In this document: piece by piece, positions 1-12,234 of the stretch
Numbering within the stretch: position 1 is the stretch's first letter
How the letters are laid out: the number at the start of each line of letters is the position of its first letter
Assembly: GCA_024364735.1 (NCBI GenBank)
Contig: JAGFNQ010004735.1
Location: 236,316 to 300,315 of the forward strand
Length of the DNA: 64,000 nt
Direction: 5' to 3'
From: Boesenbergia rotunda
Lineage: Eukaryota; Streptophyta; Magnoliopsida; Zingiberales; Zingiberaceae
The notes under the pieces: generated by a model
Databases searched by the model: none
What the model saw: the letters and a program-made list of their open reading frames with translations, nothing else
Told to the model about the DNA's origin: nothing
Program-made: the position numbers and the translations under genes

Positions 1-660
1 AAAATGACTCGTAATGATCATGTGTCTGCCTAGAATAATGTGGTCCAGTTGTATTTGTTCTTTAAGTTGAAAGGGGCATCTTGCTAATTTTTCCCTCTTT
101 TAATTAATTGTCTAATGTTAAGACGAGAGATTAAGCAACTAATGATTCCACTCCATTGAAAGCATCATCCTTTAAGCGAATCATCAAATCATGTTTCTTT
201 GACAATACATTTTCCTACTTCGGAAGCATAACGTTGATAGAGCAGCACCCGTTGAATGATCAAGTTTTCTATTCCAAAATTAGTAGCTTCGTCCACTTCA
301 GACAGGCAAACAAGAAATATTGTAGGCCAATATGTGCCTGGCAGAGGTTGGGATGTCTTTTCTGTTTTTCTTTTCCCCTCTGTTAGTTGTCTGATAAAGG
401 AAGACAATTAATAAGGATATCTACTCTCTAGTAGATTGAGACTGTAGTGTTATTGTAATGACTAGCTCTTAATTTAAGAGAACAAGTGTTGTTTCGTGTA
501 TAAAGTATGAAACCTTTGTTAAGTAGTTTAGAATTATCCAGTGTTTTAGAAACTCTTAAAGAAGAGTGTTGTGTGCAGGCTCGCAGTCCTTATGACCCAT
601 TAGTGTTAGGATCAAACAGAAACTTAGAGGTAGACTTATGAACATAATTGCATATCTCAC
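1..660 (+). other. Possible 3' end of an upstream gene; weak evidence
   Basis: From base 1 a frame reads K-M-T-R-N-D-H-V-S-A and stops at 31-33, so the window may start inside a last exon. Near 575-580 a pyrimidine-poor but AG-ending stretch (TGTGTGCAG) is followed by a short open frame reading ARSPYDPLVLGSNRNLEVDL and a stop near 640, which could be an alternative terminal exon. No protein family is recognised and neither reading is secure. The remainder is ordinary AT-rich sequence. Confidence 0.2.
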
Positions 661-1109
661 TCTGAGTCTAGATTTCAAGCCTCTGTCATGGACAAAATGT
701 CGTCAGTTGGCCGAGTGAAACTCTTCATGAAGGTCCAAATTTCTCATGCATCTGGTGCTTTTGTCAGGCAATAGTGCTGACAAGCTTGTAAAATAACAGT
801 CATTAAGATTAACTAAATAATAACCAGTTTTCACTCGAACTCAATAATTATTGCCTACAAAATCTATCATTTGCTTGGCAACTGATGTTTCCATATCACA
901 ATATATTCGTATTAGAGGTTAACCATTTTAAAAGGAACTAAATCCTGGGTGGTGCGACTAGTTTAGTAATTTCAGGGAGTAAAATAAAATTTGGATTTAA
1001 ATGCAGGTTTGGATTGAATACGAATTGGAACTGAATTCATTAAGGGTCTTAAATGGGCCTTGATTTAGGCCCATATTTGGGGGAATTTAGTTAATGGGTT
1101 TAGATTAGA
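661..1109. other. AT-rich intergenic spacer
   Basis: I see no gene here. The last 11 bases (1099-1109, TTTAGATTAGA) are the left target-site duplication of the SINE that follows. Confidence 0.5.
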
Positions 1110-1319
1110 CCAAAAAAAAAGGCGAAATCGCTCGCCCCCACCGCATCCGTCCCAAGGCCATCACGAGGGAGGTAAATCACGGTCCCCGGAGTAATTAGTG
1201 TACAGTTGAGCCGAGAATTGATACACCAAACGCCCAGAGTTTTAATCCAGTGCACCTCGCGCGACTCGAACCCAGGACCTCTTAGACAAGACCTCTATGC
1301 ACTAACCACTCCGGATCCC
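1110..1319 (-). mobile_element. tRNA-derived SINE (family 1)
   Basis: Read on the minus strand this 210-bp unit begins like a tRNA and carries an internal RNA polymerase III promoter. The A box is TGGTTAGTGCA (1298-1308) and the B box GGGTTCGAGTC (1263-1273). It ends in a T run (poly-A run on plus near 1112). A perfect 11-bp target-site duplication, TTTAGATTAGA, flanks it at 1099-1109 and 1320-1330. The body continues well past the length of a tRNA, and no acceptor-stem partner is seen, so this is a SINE and not a tRNA gene. Confidence 0.82.
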
Positions 1320-1363
1320 TTTAGATTAGAGCTTATACCTAAAGACAGATCCTGGTATAATAA

Positions 1364-1613
1364 AAAAAAATATGAACCAGGCAGCAGACAAATTGAACCT
1401 GGGGTGACCGGCCCGGCCCCACGAAAGTTTCCCATCGGTCACCAGGGTAAATCGGGAAGCGCTCGCGGTGGCCAGTCTAGAAGCTCAGCGTCCCAGGGTT
1501 CGCGCCCCATTTAGAGGAAAAAATTCTGCAAAATGCGCCGTAGCTGGGGATCGAACCGCGGATGCCTGGGTTAATAACTAGTGACCTTACCGCTGCACCA
1601 TAGCCCCGGGGGC
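1364..1613 (-). mobile_element. tRNA-derived SINE (family 2)
   Basis: This 250-bp unit on the minus strand has an A box TGGTGCAGCGG (1590-1600) and a B box GGTTCGATCCC (1547-1557) spaced as in tRNA-derived promoters, and ends in a T run. An 18-bp target-site duplication with one mismatch flanks it: CAGATCCTGGTATAATAA at 1346-1363 and the same with C for A at 1614-1631. The same family recurs twice at 47.6-48.1 kb. The plus-strand frame through it is not coding. Confidence 0.88.
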
Positions 1614-1796
1614 CAGATCCTGGTCTAATAAGAATTTTAGGTTAATGGAAATTTAGGGTTGCTATCTTCATAAAAATAATATGTTGCGGATGGTTTGTTG
1701 GGCACCTATACGGACTTGGGCGCCTGGATTCACCCGTGCGAACTCGGAGCGCCTGGATTCAATCCAGGCACAATAAGGTTTTTTTTTTAATTTTTT

Positions 1797-2080
1797 GAGA
1801 TATATTATATATATTTAAAATTTAAAAATTTAAAATTTAGGGGTTGAATTAAAGTAAATTTAATCTCTAAAGGTTCAGTCTTCTCTCTTAAGTTATAGTA
1901 TAAAAAATTTTAGATACTCACTGGGTATATTATATATATTTAGCGTTTAAAATTTTAGGATTTAGAGATTGAATTATAGTGAATTTAAACTAATAGGATT
2001 TTTTTCTCCGAGGTTCAATCTTTCCTCTTAGATTATTGTGTTCAAATAAAAATTTTTAGATATTCACGAGTATATTATAA
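1797..2080. repeat. Two-copy diverged tandem repeat, about 140 bp unit
   Basis: Two AT-rich units follow each other. Each begins near a TATATTATATATATTTA stretch, contains a GGTTGAATTA/GATTGAATTA word and a GTTCAATC/GTTCAGTC word, and ends near TTTTAGATA-TCAC. The second copy is clearly diverged. No coding potential. Confidence 0.6.
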
Positions 2081-3293
2081 GATTAAAAAATTATTTATTA
2101 AAAGAATAAGGAATTATTTTATTAAAAAAAATGATCTAGATGCCTAGATCGCTAGTGTGCATAGGTGTGCAACGAACGATTTGCAGCTAAGCACGCTTCT
2201 ATATTTTCAATCATTAAGTTAGCAATGGTAAGACATTCCAATAGTTAACTAAGCATTTAAGGTTTATCGAATGTCAGACCTCGAGCGCTTAACGATTTAT
2301 CGTGATGGTCAATAAAAAATTTCGTAAGATCAAATTGATCACTTATAAAATTAATCAATTCGAAGAGTTAGATACCAATCTGGATTACCAAAGTTAGCGA
2401 GGCTTGATTCAATAAAATGCAGTTGGTATGGTGCTGCATGAACAAACTAGCTAGGTAAAACTATACGTATGTAATGTTAATATAATGGAACAATCTAATC
2501 TCATAATAATACAAGCTTATTAGTTGATTATAATTTTAGAAAATTAAAGTTTGATCTGATCGAAAGTCTGGTGCACAAGCTATATTTATCATTTTATGTT
2601 TTTTTTTATAAAAAATATATTTGAAGTAGACTCTTTTTTTTTTGGCTATGAGGAGTTAGGTAGCGAGTACAGTTTGATGGAGAGCTTAATCACTGTAAAG
2701 GAAAGCTTGTTAAAGGAGATAGATGTAGTTGTTTCCACGTAGCCTTAGACTCTTGACGTTTCATTTCAAAATTATCAGTCTTCTTAAAATTGTTCGTACA
2801 TAAAATTAAAAGAAAGTTTTAGTGTTCCCTACAAGAAACATATAATACTAAAGATTGAAGACGAAAAGAAATGTTGCCGTGCAAGTAAGGAGAAACCAAA
2901 CAGCTCTTAATTGGCACGAAACACGTCTTAGCAAAATTACGGATTGTTAATAAATTTCATCTCTTAATAACGTATTTGAATGCCAATAAAAGCTGTCTGT
3001 CTGAGAAGTTAATTTGTCCACTTCAGCCCGAACAAATTAAATAGCACATTTTGCTCGAAATTGAGATATAAAGTCTGAAGAACAATTCATTTATAATTCC
3101 TGAAATTACGAGGAATTCAATTTTGCAGTAAATTTTAAATTAAAAGAAAAAAAGGGGAAAAAACGAAGGAAAGAATCCACTCGTCTATGCACAAATCACG
3201 AGAAAGAATCGCGTCCGTCCAATTTGCTGTTGGGGAATATCTAATCTGATGGCTGTCTGACAGCGATGTGCTGTTGACCTTTCAACCATCTTT
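2081..3293. other. AT-rich spacer and 3' flank of the U-box gene
   Basis: No gene is visible. The last hundred bases before 3294 should include the 3' untranslated region and poly(A) site of the minus-strand U-box gene. I cannot place the cleavage site. Confidence 0.5.
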
Positions 3294-5414
3294 CTATGCG
3301 ACCGTCGTAGGTGGCGTGACGTTGATGGCGGAGTATCTTGACATCCGTTCGGCCTCCACCGCTGCCACCCACCGCCGGCAGATCCGACCCAGCGAGGCGG
3401 CCTTTCGCCTTGCCCGTTCCGTCCCAGCGCCCATCAATTCCCATATTACCCACTCGATCCCCGGCATGGCCGCCAGTTCAGCCACGACGGTCGCCCCTGA
3501 CCACCGGCACACCGCCACCAGCGCCGCGGCAGCGCTCTCCTTTGCCCAGTCGGAGCCGCGGCGGAGAACCCCGACGAGCCGCGGCACTGCACCGTTCGCC
3601 TCGGCTACCGCCTCGACTCCACCCCTCCTCGCGATCGACGCCAGCACCGCGGTCGCCTCCTCCGCGACCTCGGGTTCAGCGGCGACTTCGAGGGCTACTG
3701 CAACTATGCCGCCCTCGATCAGATGAGCAGTGTTTTCCCGGTCTGCAGCGAGGCTCAGCACAGCGGCCATGGATTCTTTCTTCGAGCTGGTAGGGCCATC
3801 GCGCGCCATCTGCACTAAGCTCTCGACCACGCGGTGGTGTCGCGCGAGGCGTCGCCGGTAGGAGTGGATGGTGGAGAGGCTTAGCACGGTAGCGGCGGCG
3901 TTCTCCTTCGCCTGCCACGAGACGCCATCTGCCAGAACGTGGACGATGCCGTCGACGGCGCCGTCCGTGTGCATGATGCGCCGCTTGTTGGCTTCCAAAA
4001 TCGATAGGTTGAGCAACGCGGTCACGGCGTTGACCTGAAGCCCGGCGTCCGCCGATTCGATAAGCGGGAGGAGCAGCGGAATTGCGCCGGCCTCCGCCAC
4101 GAAGGCACGGTTGTCGGAGCCGTGCTTCGCCAGAAGCCGGAGCTCATGGACGATCCGGTGCGCAGCATCTGTCGACGATGCCGCAGCGAGCTCATCCACG
4201 AGGAACGACGCCGTCAACCTCGCCGCCTCGAGGGCCGCTTTGTTAGTCTCGGCGTGGGCGGAACCGTTGTCAGCCGAAACAGTCATCTTGTTGTTGGTGC
4301 TGTTGTTACTGGTGGCATCGGATCCATCGAAGGGAATATTGTTGTCTCGGCACCATCGGGCGATGAGGTTCTTGAGGGCCCGATTAGGGACAAGATCGAG
4401 GTGTGTGAGTACCTGACGAGAATTAGGGCACGTAGCATGGCCGGAGCTGATCCACCGCTCAATGGAATCCCGATCATATGTCTGCCCGGTGGCCACAACC
4501 ACCGGATCGCGCATCAGCTCCAGCGATATAGAACATCTGAAATCATCCGGCACCACAAGGTCCTCTGTGGCCGAAAAGGGCGACTTGCTGTCTCTGGAAG
4601 AGGAACCCGATCGCGGAGTCGAGGCGCCAAAGAGAACGCAGCTGCCATACCGAAGGATCGAGGCGAGCGCCACCATGTCTACCGCCCACCTCTCGTCCAC
4701 TGCACCGTCCGCTACGTCGCGCTCCATCCGTTCGATCTCCATTCGACAGCTCCGGGAGTCCCCAAGGCCCAGCCGGCGGAATATCCCCTGCATCCCGCTC
4801 CGATCGGGCACGGCGCCGTCTTCAACACTGGCGACGAGGTCGAGGACGTCTCCGCGGAGGGCGAGGGAAGCCGGATCGACGGCGGGCGACGATCTGCGGA
4901 TCTGCCGGCGGAGGAGGCGGACGAGATCCCTAACGTCGTCGGAGATCCTAAGCTCGCCCAGCGGGAGGATCTCGAGGAAGGTGACCAGATCGACGACCTG
5001 CCCGTGGATCTCATCGGCGAGGCGCTCGGCGCGGAAGAGGAAGGCAACGCGGCTGCGGGCGGATCGTTCGTGCAAGAGAATCTTGAGGCGGTGGAAGACG
5101 AGAAGGATCTCGCGGAAGCAGAGGGAGGCGGAGCGGGGCAACAGGCGGGCGTCGTCGTACTCACGGAGGAGCTCCTCGAAGAGGAGCGCGAGCTGCTTGG
5201 CGGTACGGGGGACGGAGGAAAAGTTGGGATTGACGCGGAGGTGGGACGGAGAAGAAGCCGACGCGTGTTGCTGTTGGTGGGCGAAGGCGGAGAGGTCATT
5301 TGAGAAGAGGAGGAGGAGGCGGAGGAGGTCGGCGTCCGAGGAGGGATCCGGGGGAGGGAACGAGGAGGAGGAGGAGGAGGTGCTGCCAGCCATGGCGGCG
5401 TGAGTTGTGAGCAT
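3294..5414 (-). CDS. U-box/ARM-repeat E3 ubiquitin-protein ligase, PUB16/PUB17-like
   Basis: This intronless gene encodes 706 residues. It would act as an E3 ligase that recruits a ubiquitin-charged E2 through its U-box and binds substrate through ARM repeats. Residues about 25-260 form the helical U-box N-terminal domain typical of plant PUBs. The U-box spans about 289-362: VPDDFRCSISLELMRDPVVV, then GQTYDRDSIERWI, then LVPNRALKNLI. A low-complexity Asn/Ser linker follows, then ARM repeats from about 395 to 680. The U-box wording and PNRALKNLI fit the PUB16/PUB17 branch, whose studied members act in immunity and cell death; the exact orthologue is inferred. ATG at 5412-5414 was chosen; an in-frame ATG seven codons on (5393) is an alternative. 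The gene is far more GC-rich than its surroundings, as in grasses and other commelinids. Several long frames on the other strand are shadows of this GC-rich sequence. Confidence 0.93.
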   Translation of the reverse strand: MLTTHAAMAGSTSSSSSSFPPPDPSSDADLLRLLLLFSNDLSAFAHQQQHASASSPSHLRVNPNFSSVPRTAKQLALLFEELLREYDDARLLPRSASLCFREILLVFHRLKILLHERSARSRVAFLFRAERLADEIHGQVVDLVTFLEILPLGELRISDDVRDLVRLLRRQIRRSSPAVDPASLALRGDVLDLVASVEDGAVPDRSGMQGIFRRLGLGDSRSCRMEIERMERDVADGAVDERWAVDMVALASILRYGSCVLFGASTPRSGSSSRDSKSPFSATEDLVVPDDFRCSISLELMRDPVVVATGQTYDRDSIERWISSGHATCPNSRQVLTHLDLVPNRALKNLIARWCRDNNIPFDGSDATSNNSTNNKMTVSADNGSAHAETNKAALEAARLTASFLVDELAAASSTDAAHRIVHELRLLAKHGSDNRAFVAEAGAIPLLLPLIESADAGLQVNAVTALLNLSILEANKRRIMHTDGAVDGIVHVLADGVSWQAKENAAATVLSLSTIHSYRRRLARHHRVVESLVQMARDGPTSSKKESMAAVLSLAADRENTAHLIEGGIVAVALEVAAEPEVAEEATAVLASIARRGGVEAVAEANGAVPRLVGVLRRGSDWAKESAAAALVAVCRWSGATVVAELAAMPGIEWVIWELMGAGTERARRKAASLGRICRRWVAAVEAERMSRYSAINVTPPTTVA

Positions 5415-5545
5415 ACCGCGTTAGATCAAATGGGAAGGAAAGGAAAGAAGGAAAAGAAGGCAGCTGAACTGGAAATAGCTGGGAGATGGATTGGATTTGG
5501 GGGAAAATGGGAGTGGGATGGTCGCCGCCTGCTTTTGGGGTTTTG

Positions 5546-5553
5546 TTTTTATA
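5546..5553 (-). promoter_or_regulatory. TATA box of the U-box gene
   Basis: On the minus strand this reads TATAAAAA. It lies about 130 bp upstream of the first ATG of the U-box gene, leaving room for a short 5' untranslated leader of roughly 100 bases. Position and strand fit a core promoter; no transcript data are available. Confidence 0.55.
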
Positions 5554-5639
5554 GATGGCGAGCGATGAAGAGAGAGATAGAGGAGACGTGTGCCTCCTAT
5601 TAACATAAATAATTCCGAGCGGAATTGAATGGTGGCTGG

Positions 5640-8600
5640 ACAAGTAAACGTGTTGGAAGGGTCTAGCGGGTTCATCCTGCTTCTAGTTCCCTTCCTCGGC
5701 TTCCTGCTTCTCTGCGGCTCCGGAGTTGTGACGGATTAATTACCATCTAGGTATTTGCAATGCAATTCAATCTTTAATTATATTATATTTTATAAAAAAA
5801 TTTCTCCGAATAAAATATAAAATATTAGATTTTTAATTCATCCATCACGAATATTTTCTGATTTATCTTGACGATCGATAAATTTTTTTTTATAGAATTG
5901 AACCGATCACCCAATATTCGAAGTTATCCAACCCTATTAATCAGTTTTTAGTATTCTTCTCCTTACCTTTTCAATCAACAAACAAAATTTAAATTTCATC
6001 TAATGTGAAACTTATCGTATAGAAAAATATTATGCTTAGAAAAAAAAATTCAAGGAATGACGTAACATCGTAATTGCAGCGATTTTGATGGATTTATCGT
6101 GTCCCCTAGGGTGTAGTTTGATTCGGAACAATGATCGGAGGGCGCCGATGATATCCGGACGATAATTAAACATGTACACGTAAAATACTATATCATTCTT
6201 TAAAATTTTCATTTAGAGTTATCTTTAAACGCATCATTCCTCTAACTTATACTCTTAGTGCAATCAAAGTAAGCAAAGCTAAACAACAATAATTCAAATC
6301 TCGCTCCATGCAAATTACATATGAGGTGTTTAAAAATTTTATCGATAATTTTTTTTATAAATTCATACTGATTATCTGCAAAATTAATTGAATACTAAAA
6401 ATTAGATACTACGTTAAAAAAGACCATAAAGTAAAAAAAAAAAAACCTATTAGGATTTTAGGATGGATGAAAAATCACTTGCACTTTCAAATTTACTAGA
6501 TTAATTGGATCGATTTGAATATCCCATGCAAAATTAAATATGCATAAATTTTATTAAGTTGAAATTCAAAATTTTATTTTTAAAAATTTTAAAATATAAT
6601 TTTAAATTATCTTTTTAAATTTGATAAATTATTTTTTAAAATTTTCATTTTGGATTAAAATAATTTTTCTTTTCAAGATTTATAATTATAGATTTATTTT
6701 TTAAATTTATGTTTTTAAGATTTATTTTTTTATTTTTAGAATTTTTGAAATTTAAAAGATAAGAAATTGAAATTATTAATAAACCTTAAATTTTTATTTA
6801 AATTTTATCAAATCAATTGAGAGTTATTAGTAAATAAAAGGTCTAGATTTTTAATTAAATAATATAATAATATTAATATTAATATTGATACTAAAATAAA
6901 AATACATAAGTTTACATTAAAAAAACTCCTAAAGTGTGACAGATTAAAACATATAAAACGAGTTAATGTGAAAAAAGAGAATTATAGCTCAAAAAATTGT
7001 GCTTTTAAGGTTCAAAATTCAAACATTATTAACAGAGAAAAAACATTCAAGTTTTTAGTTTATCTTGTCCCAGGATTAATGTTAGTTGTTATTATTATTA
7101 TTATTGACCTTAAATTTAAAATAATATTCGGATCGGAATCATTCTAAAATCTCAATCATATTTTCATACAATTTGAATTAATCAAATTTGTTGAGAAACA
7201 AAAAGATCGAACTTGTCAAATAAATTAAGCGCTTCTTAGAAAAAAAAAACAGAACTCGTCGACAGTTTATTTAGTTGACCGTAGAGGCGTTCAAATGGAA
7301 TGGGTGGCCGGCGCAGTTGATTGGATTTATTTGTTCACAACTCAAATTCATGCAGCTCCAAATCGAATACCGTTGACCATTGAACGCGTGGGCGGCCAAC
7401 ATGCAACGTGTGCTACATCAGGTATTAATACGTTGACAATTAATTCGTCTGGAATAAACTTGGTCAAACGTTTCATTCGATCATGAGTTTCTCTTTTATC
7501 ATATTTGGCCGATTTTTTTTTCTTAAAAAAAAATCACCTTCTAGAAATATCACTTTGAACAGGCTGAATGAGCTCAATCTTTTGCTAAACACGACACGGG
7601 AGCGTTTGAGCAAATCAATGGAGTAAGTTGAATAGGTGATCACCAAATCCCTAGCAAATTAGACCATTTAAATCAATTGAATAGTTTGAAAAGGTGAAGT
7701 GGTTGACTAAATCCCTTTGTTTAAAGGAAGGTGGATTAATTAAGTATTCTTAGATGAAAGATTTAGACGAGCCAAATAAAATCATCAAGTGGCTACAAAG
7801 ATAATGTAATTGAGTTAAGTGAGTCTTACAATTTTAATTTATCTCTATTAGCTCGGGATAAGTTGACCTACTGAATATAAATAAATTAATAATTTTCAAC
7901 ATTATTTCACTTAATGCAATTGTATATTAAAAAAAAAGGTAAAAGAAAGCCTCCTATAGGCGATGGCTGCCGGTTGACGTCGAACAACAGTCAACAGAGA
8001 ATTAACCTCATAATTGACCGCCGTCAAACAAAAATCTATGCGTCGTGCATGCAGCACGATGCCACGTCATGTAAAAATTACATTTTTGACTTTTGGGAAA
8101 AGTCTGATGTTCACGTGTTGCATGGCTTTCGGCACGTGTTGCATGGCGAGGCCGCCCACGTAAATTACGTGGCTAACTGGTTCGGTCCCCGTCCGCATCA
8201 TCTCAAACTTTCGGATTTGACACGCATTTTCCCGTTACAATTTTATTTTATTTTATTTTATTTTTTTAATTTCAATCTCAATTTCCTCTTCATTATTAAT
8301 TATTTATTTGCAAAAATATGTATTTCTAAATTGTTAATCATGAAGTATTGATTTAATTAATATATATTTCTTTCGCGACTTGCGAAGTAATCGTGTCGGT
8401 CCGTCTTGTTGTTTATGTAAACTTCCAAGGTAAGATAATGAATTAATTAAATGGATCATTCAAAAGCACCCAAAAAAGAAAAAAAAGGAAAGTATTGAAA
8501 GGAGCAAAAAGAATCTCAAATAGTTAGATATATAATACACTAAAGTTCATGTGATAATTAGAGCCATGCTAAATTATTATATCATAATTTAAAAGCCAAA

Positions 8601-9150
8601 TCAATATATAATTTGCTCTTTGATGAATTCACTGAAAAAAATTTAATTAAATGCTTAGTGAATGATGTATCATTTTACATGCACATGTTCAATTATCGCT
8701 CAGATACCATTGATGATTGGAGCCGCCGCTTCGAATCAAACTTTACCTTGGGAGGCACGATGAATCTGTCGAAGATCGCTACATATAAAATGTCAACTTT
8801 TTCTTAAAATTTTTCACTGAGTTATTCCATATAATTTAGCAGTGTATCCACCAAACCAACCTCCACTACTTTATGGTTTGCTTTGCCAATTTCATTTGAC
8901 AAATTTGATACCCTAATTAGCCACCTAAATTATTTGAGTTCATCTTAATTTAGACCCACTAGGACATGGTAGATTCGTAATCCTTATCATTGGTTTAATT
9001 AGGGATATAATTATCTACAAAGTGACAAAAGTTAAGTTGCACGAGATTAATGGGTGTTGGGATCGATGATTTGTGTGTGGTTCCAACTTCGATTTCTATC
9101 TGCCAACTTGCACTTAGATGGTCCCCAAACTCTGCGTCCATTAGCTCAAC
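5640..9150. other. AT-rich intergenic region
   Basis: No gene or complete transposon is recognised. There is an (ATT)n run near 7087-7107. Near 8112-8150 the words CACGTGTTGCATGGC occur twice 26 bp apart, each containing a G-box core CACGTG, and several TTGAC W-box cores lie at 7970-8040 and 7370-7430. These could be fragments of a promoter or of an old repeat. Confidence 0.5.
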
Positions 9151-9159
9151 TTACACCTG

Positions 9160-12100
9160 AAAAGACGGATTTAGGATTTTAAGTTGGAAGGAACTGCATC
9201 TAAGTAACGAAAATAATTATTAAATATATTGTATAATACATATTTATATTTGCAAGGGCTTAACAATATATATATGTCACGCCCCGAGACCCAGGAGCCG
9301 CTGATCCAATAGAAAATCGGACAGCACCTCCCCTGTCCGGCGGACAATTTACACATACACACAGACAATATAACACAACCACGCAGTTTAAAGGGCCTCA
9401 GGCCTCAGATATATGCAGAAACAACAGTTATATGATTATAACTATCGAAAACCAAATCCGAACTCACCTGAGCTGCCAGGGGGCAGGAACAAAACCAAAA
9501 TCAAACGAAGTCCAACATAGGACTCAAAAGTACAGTACCATCAAAAAAAATGTGCATACATGTTCAAAACAAAATAGCGGAAGCATAGTAAATACTACAG
9601 GGTCCATAACCGAAACAACGTAAGGTAAAACTAAACAGAGCTCCTCTGGAGCTGGGGACTGGCGGCTAGGGATCTCCTCGCAGACATCAACCTGAAATAA
9701 ACATATATGGCAACGGGGTGAGTCCATAGCTCAGCGAATACCCAACAGATATGCATAGAAGGTTACACCAACAATAAGAGTTCAGCTACTACAGTCTCAT
9801 AGCAACAGTAGGGAAAGACTAGTACTGAACATACCGAAGTAGATATATACCTGAATTCATCTAACCTGTATAGAGGGTAAGAAAATACCAGAGGAAAACC
9901 AAGAGACATATAAGCTCAGATAACAAGTCTCCAGAATATGCAATGTCAAACAAGTGCAAGAATCAAGTGCAGCAAACAATGCACGATGCAAAATATGCAC
10001 ATGGTGCAATGACATGTGTCACCCCTGACACCAGACAGATCAACGTACACCTGTCATAGGGACGTCTGAACGGGTAGGGCTCTGACAACTGTACACCCTG
10101 CCATCACTGCTCCTGAGTGACCGGGTGGACAGGATGCTGGTGGAGACTCCGCTCCGACCCCAAGCAATGGGGGAGTCAAGCTCTCATCTCCTCGTGGCTC
10201 AGTACGAGAAGGGATCCCTGCTTGCTACCACGCCCGTGCTCACCCTCCAAATAGTGGCCGAACGGAGCAATACAGGGCAAATGCACACATCTACGGTATC
10301 CACTAACCCATGAGTGGCCGTGTGTGCCCGTCATGTACCGGAAGACGATTAGGCTCAACCACAAGGGAGTCGCTGATCGCCGGCATGCAACAGTGCAAGG
10401 ATGGTGTATGATAGATACACATACCTCCCTCCCAAGTCCTCAGTATACTAAGTCTCAGTCTGAAATCCTATAACAGGAAATACAGGTAACCTACAAGGTA
10501 TACCGACCGGAAAACTACCAATCACTCAAGGTCAAATGCAGGAGACAATACCACGCTCTCTAGCATACAAATGGATATGACAATACCTAAGACTGTATGG
10601 AACTAACAGCAGAATAACTCAGGGATGAACAACAAGTATCCAGAACTGGCAAAATAAACAGGGATAAACAACAATATCCAGAACAGACATAATAACCAGG
10701 GATAGCGTAGAATCTTACTGCTATCTATAACATTCTATGCATAACAAAATGACAATATCAAGATAGATAAGTCAAAGAGTACCCGCCTCCAAGAGTGAAG
10801 TCCGTATCAATCGAGACAGAACCACCCGTCAAATAATAATCCGATCAAGCTCCTGTATCAAGGATGTATTTAATTAGTTATTACACATAAGGATAATTAG
10901 CTAATTACTCCCTAGTCCGTTTTAGGGTTTATTTCCAATTCAACCTCATCAAGATTAGGTTATTAGGTTTAAATCTCCAATTAAACCTTACCTAAATCCA
11001 ACTCTAAGTAGCATGGATGACACTAGAAGATCCATATACTCGGTTAACAACCTAGTCTAACTAGATTAAGTAAACGAGTCGCACATATACGATCAGAGTC
11101 AATCAAAAACCTTACCTCAGATTGGGTAGTATAATTTCCCCCAATCCACCGCTCCGATTAACTTGCCCGAAGCACACAACAATTAACTCATCACCATTCA
11201 CCGATCCTGCACCAGCATACAAAGCAAGAACAGCTTAACCCTAGCCAAATCCCCTGCCAGATGTGAGTTTAAACACCAACATCACAACCCTACTGCTCGT
11301 TTAATCAAGAATATCATCAATCTAATGAAGCTTACGACATCTCCTTACCTCACATGTGCCAGCGTTGCCCTGTTCAAGAATCGACGAGGACCACGTAACA
11401 AGGAGGGAGGCACCAACGAAAACACCGATCCCCTTTCTGTCCCTAATGCTCTGAGAAATCCCTTCTTCGCAAGAAATCAAAGGTGAGCCTTAATCAAGTC
11501 CCAATCTCCACCTGAGCCAATGAGAGGTGGCCGACGATGAACTCCCGACCCAATTTGATGTCGCCACTTGCAATGACTTGCTCCCTATCGAACCTTGGAT
11601 CTAAGTGTGGCCGACGATCAAAACTTCCGACGACACTCTACTCGGCAACTCAGACGCAGTGGAGACTTTGTGGGGAAGAAGAACGTGAAGGGGAGGAGAT
11701 TTAGTGTGTCACGCTCGATCGGCAGAGAGGTGGGATGGGGCGGTCGGGCGTGGCTTCCGCTACGGCGTCGGGTCTCACTGGCGGCTAGGTCACGCTAAGG
11801 AGAGGGAGAGCAAGAGGAAGGCGTCGGTTGTGGTCGGGTGACTTAAGTAGGTGGGAGTTTTGCACTTTGGTCCAACGAAGTTCCATCTAATTGCAAGACT
11901 GCCCCTAGGTCTTAATTTCCAACCCATTAACCCCTTGTAACCATTTGTTTTAATTACAGTTTAGTCCCTAATTTAAGTCCAAGGTTTCGGAAACCCTGGA
12001 ACCTTCACGGTAACTCTCCGAAAATTTCCGGAACCTAGTCAAAAGTGTCGGATTTAACAATATATATATATATAAAGAAAAAAATTCTATATAATAATAA

Positions 12101-12163
12101 TGTTGTTACAATTTTTTGGTGAGGTCATGACCCCTTCCAGTCCTAATACAAATTTGCCCTGGA
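9160..12163. mobile_element. Putative hAT-like MITE split by the solo LTR
   Basis: The short flanks of the solo LTR look like the two halves of one small element. The left flank near 9162 reads GACGGATTTAGGATTTTAAG. The right flank, read in reverse, begins GCAAATTTGTATTAGGACTG and continues with GGAAGGGG, which resembles the ends of hAT-type MITEs (CAG-GGCGGAT-TAGG-TTTTAAGT). A possible degenerate 8-bp duplication (CCTGAAAA against CCTGGAAG) flanks it. The assignment rests on terminal similarity only. Confidence 0.3.
9275..12059 (-). mobile_element. Solo LTR, probably Ty3/gypsy, 2.8 kb
   Basis: The unit starts TGTCACGCCCCGAGACC and ends GTGTCGGATTTAACA, so it has TG...CA ends. It is flanked by a perfect 5-bp duplication ATATA (9270-9274 and 12060-12064). 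A second copy of the same family lies at 38015-40919. No primer-binding site, polypurine tract or pol gene adjoins it, so it is a solo LTR left by LTR-LTR recombination. Read on minus it ends GGGCGTGACA, like several gypsy LTRs; the other copy has TATATACTT-like core promoter sequence on that strand. Strand and gypsy assignment are inference. Small frames inside are not genes. Confidence 0.85.
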
Positions 12164-12234
12164 AGACACTACAAAAGTTTCAGCAGTTACACTACAAAAA
12201 AACAGTTATTTAGAGACGAAATTTTGGTACAAAT

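Noticed and set aside
1206..1514. 102-codon plus-strand frame
   Set aside because: It crosses two SINEs and their target duplications, and starts at TTG.
1547..1600. tRNA gene
   Set aside because: Pol III boxes are present but no closed acceptor stem is seen. The unit is 250 bp with a target duplication, so it is a SINE.
3338..5403. Long open frames on the plus strand opposite the U-box gene, up to 393 codons
   Set aside because: They mirror the GC-rich third codon positions of the U-box gene, are Arg/Glu/Ser-rich and carry no domain.
10125..11798. Short open frames inside the solo LTR
   Set aside because: The homologous LTR at 38-41 kb does not keep them open, and no domain is recognised.
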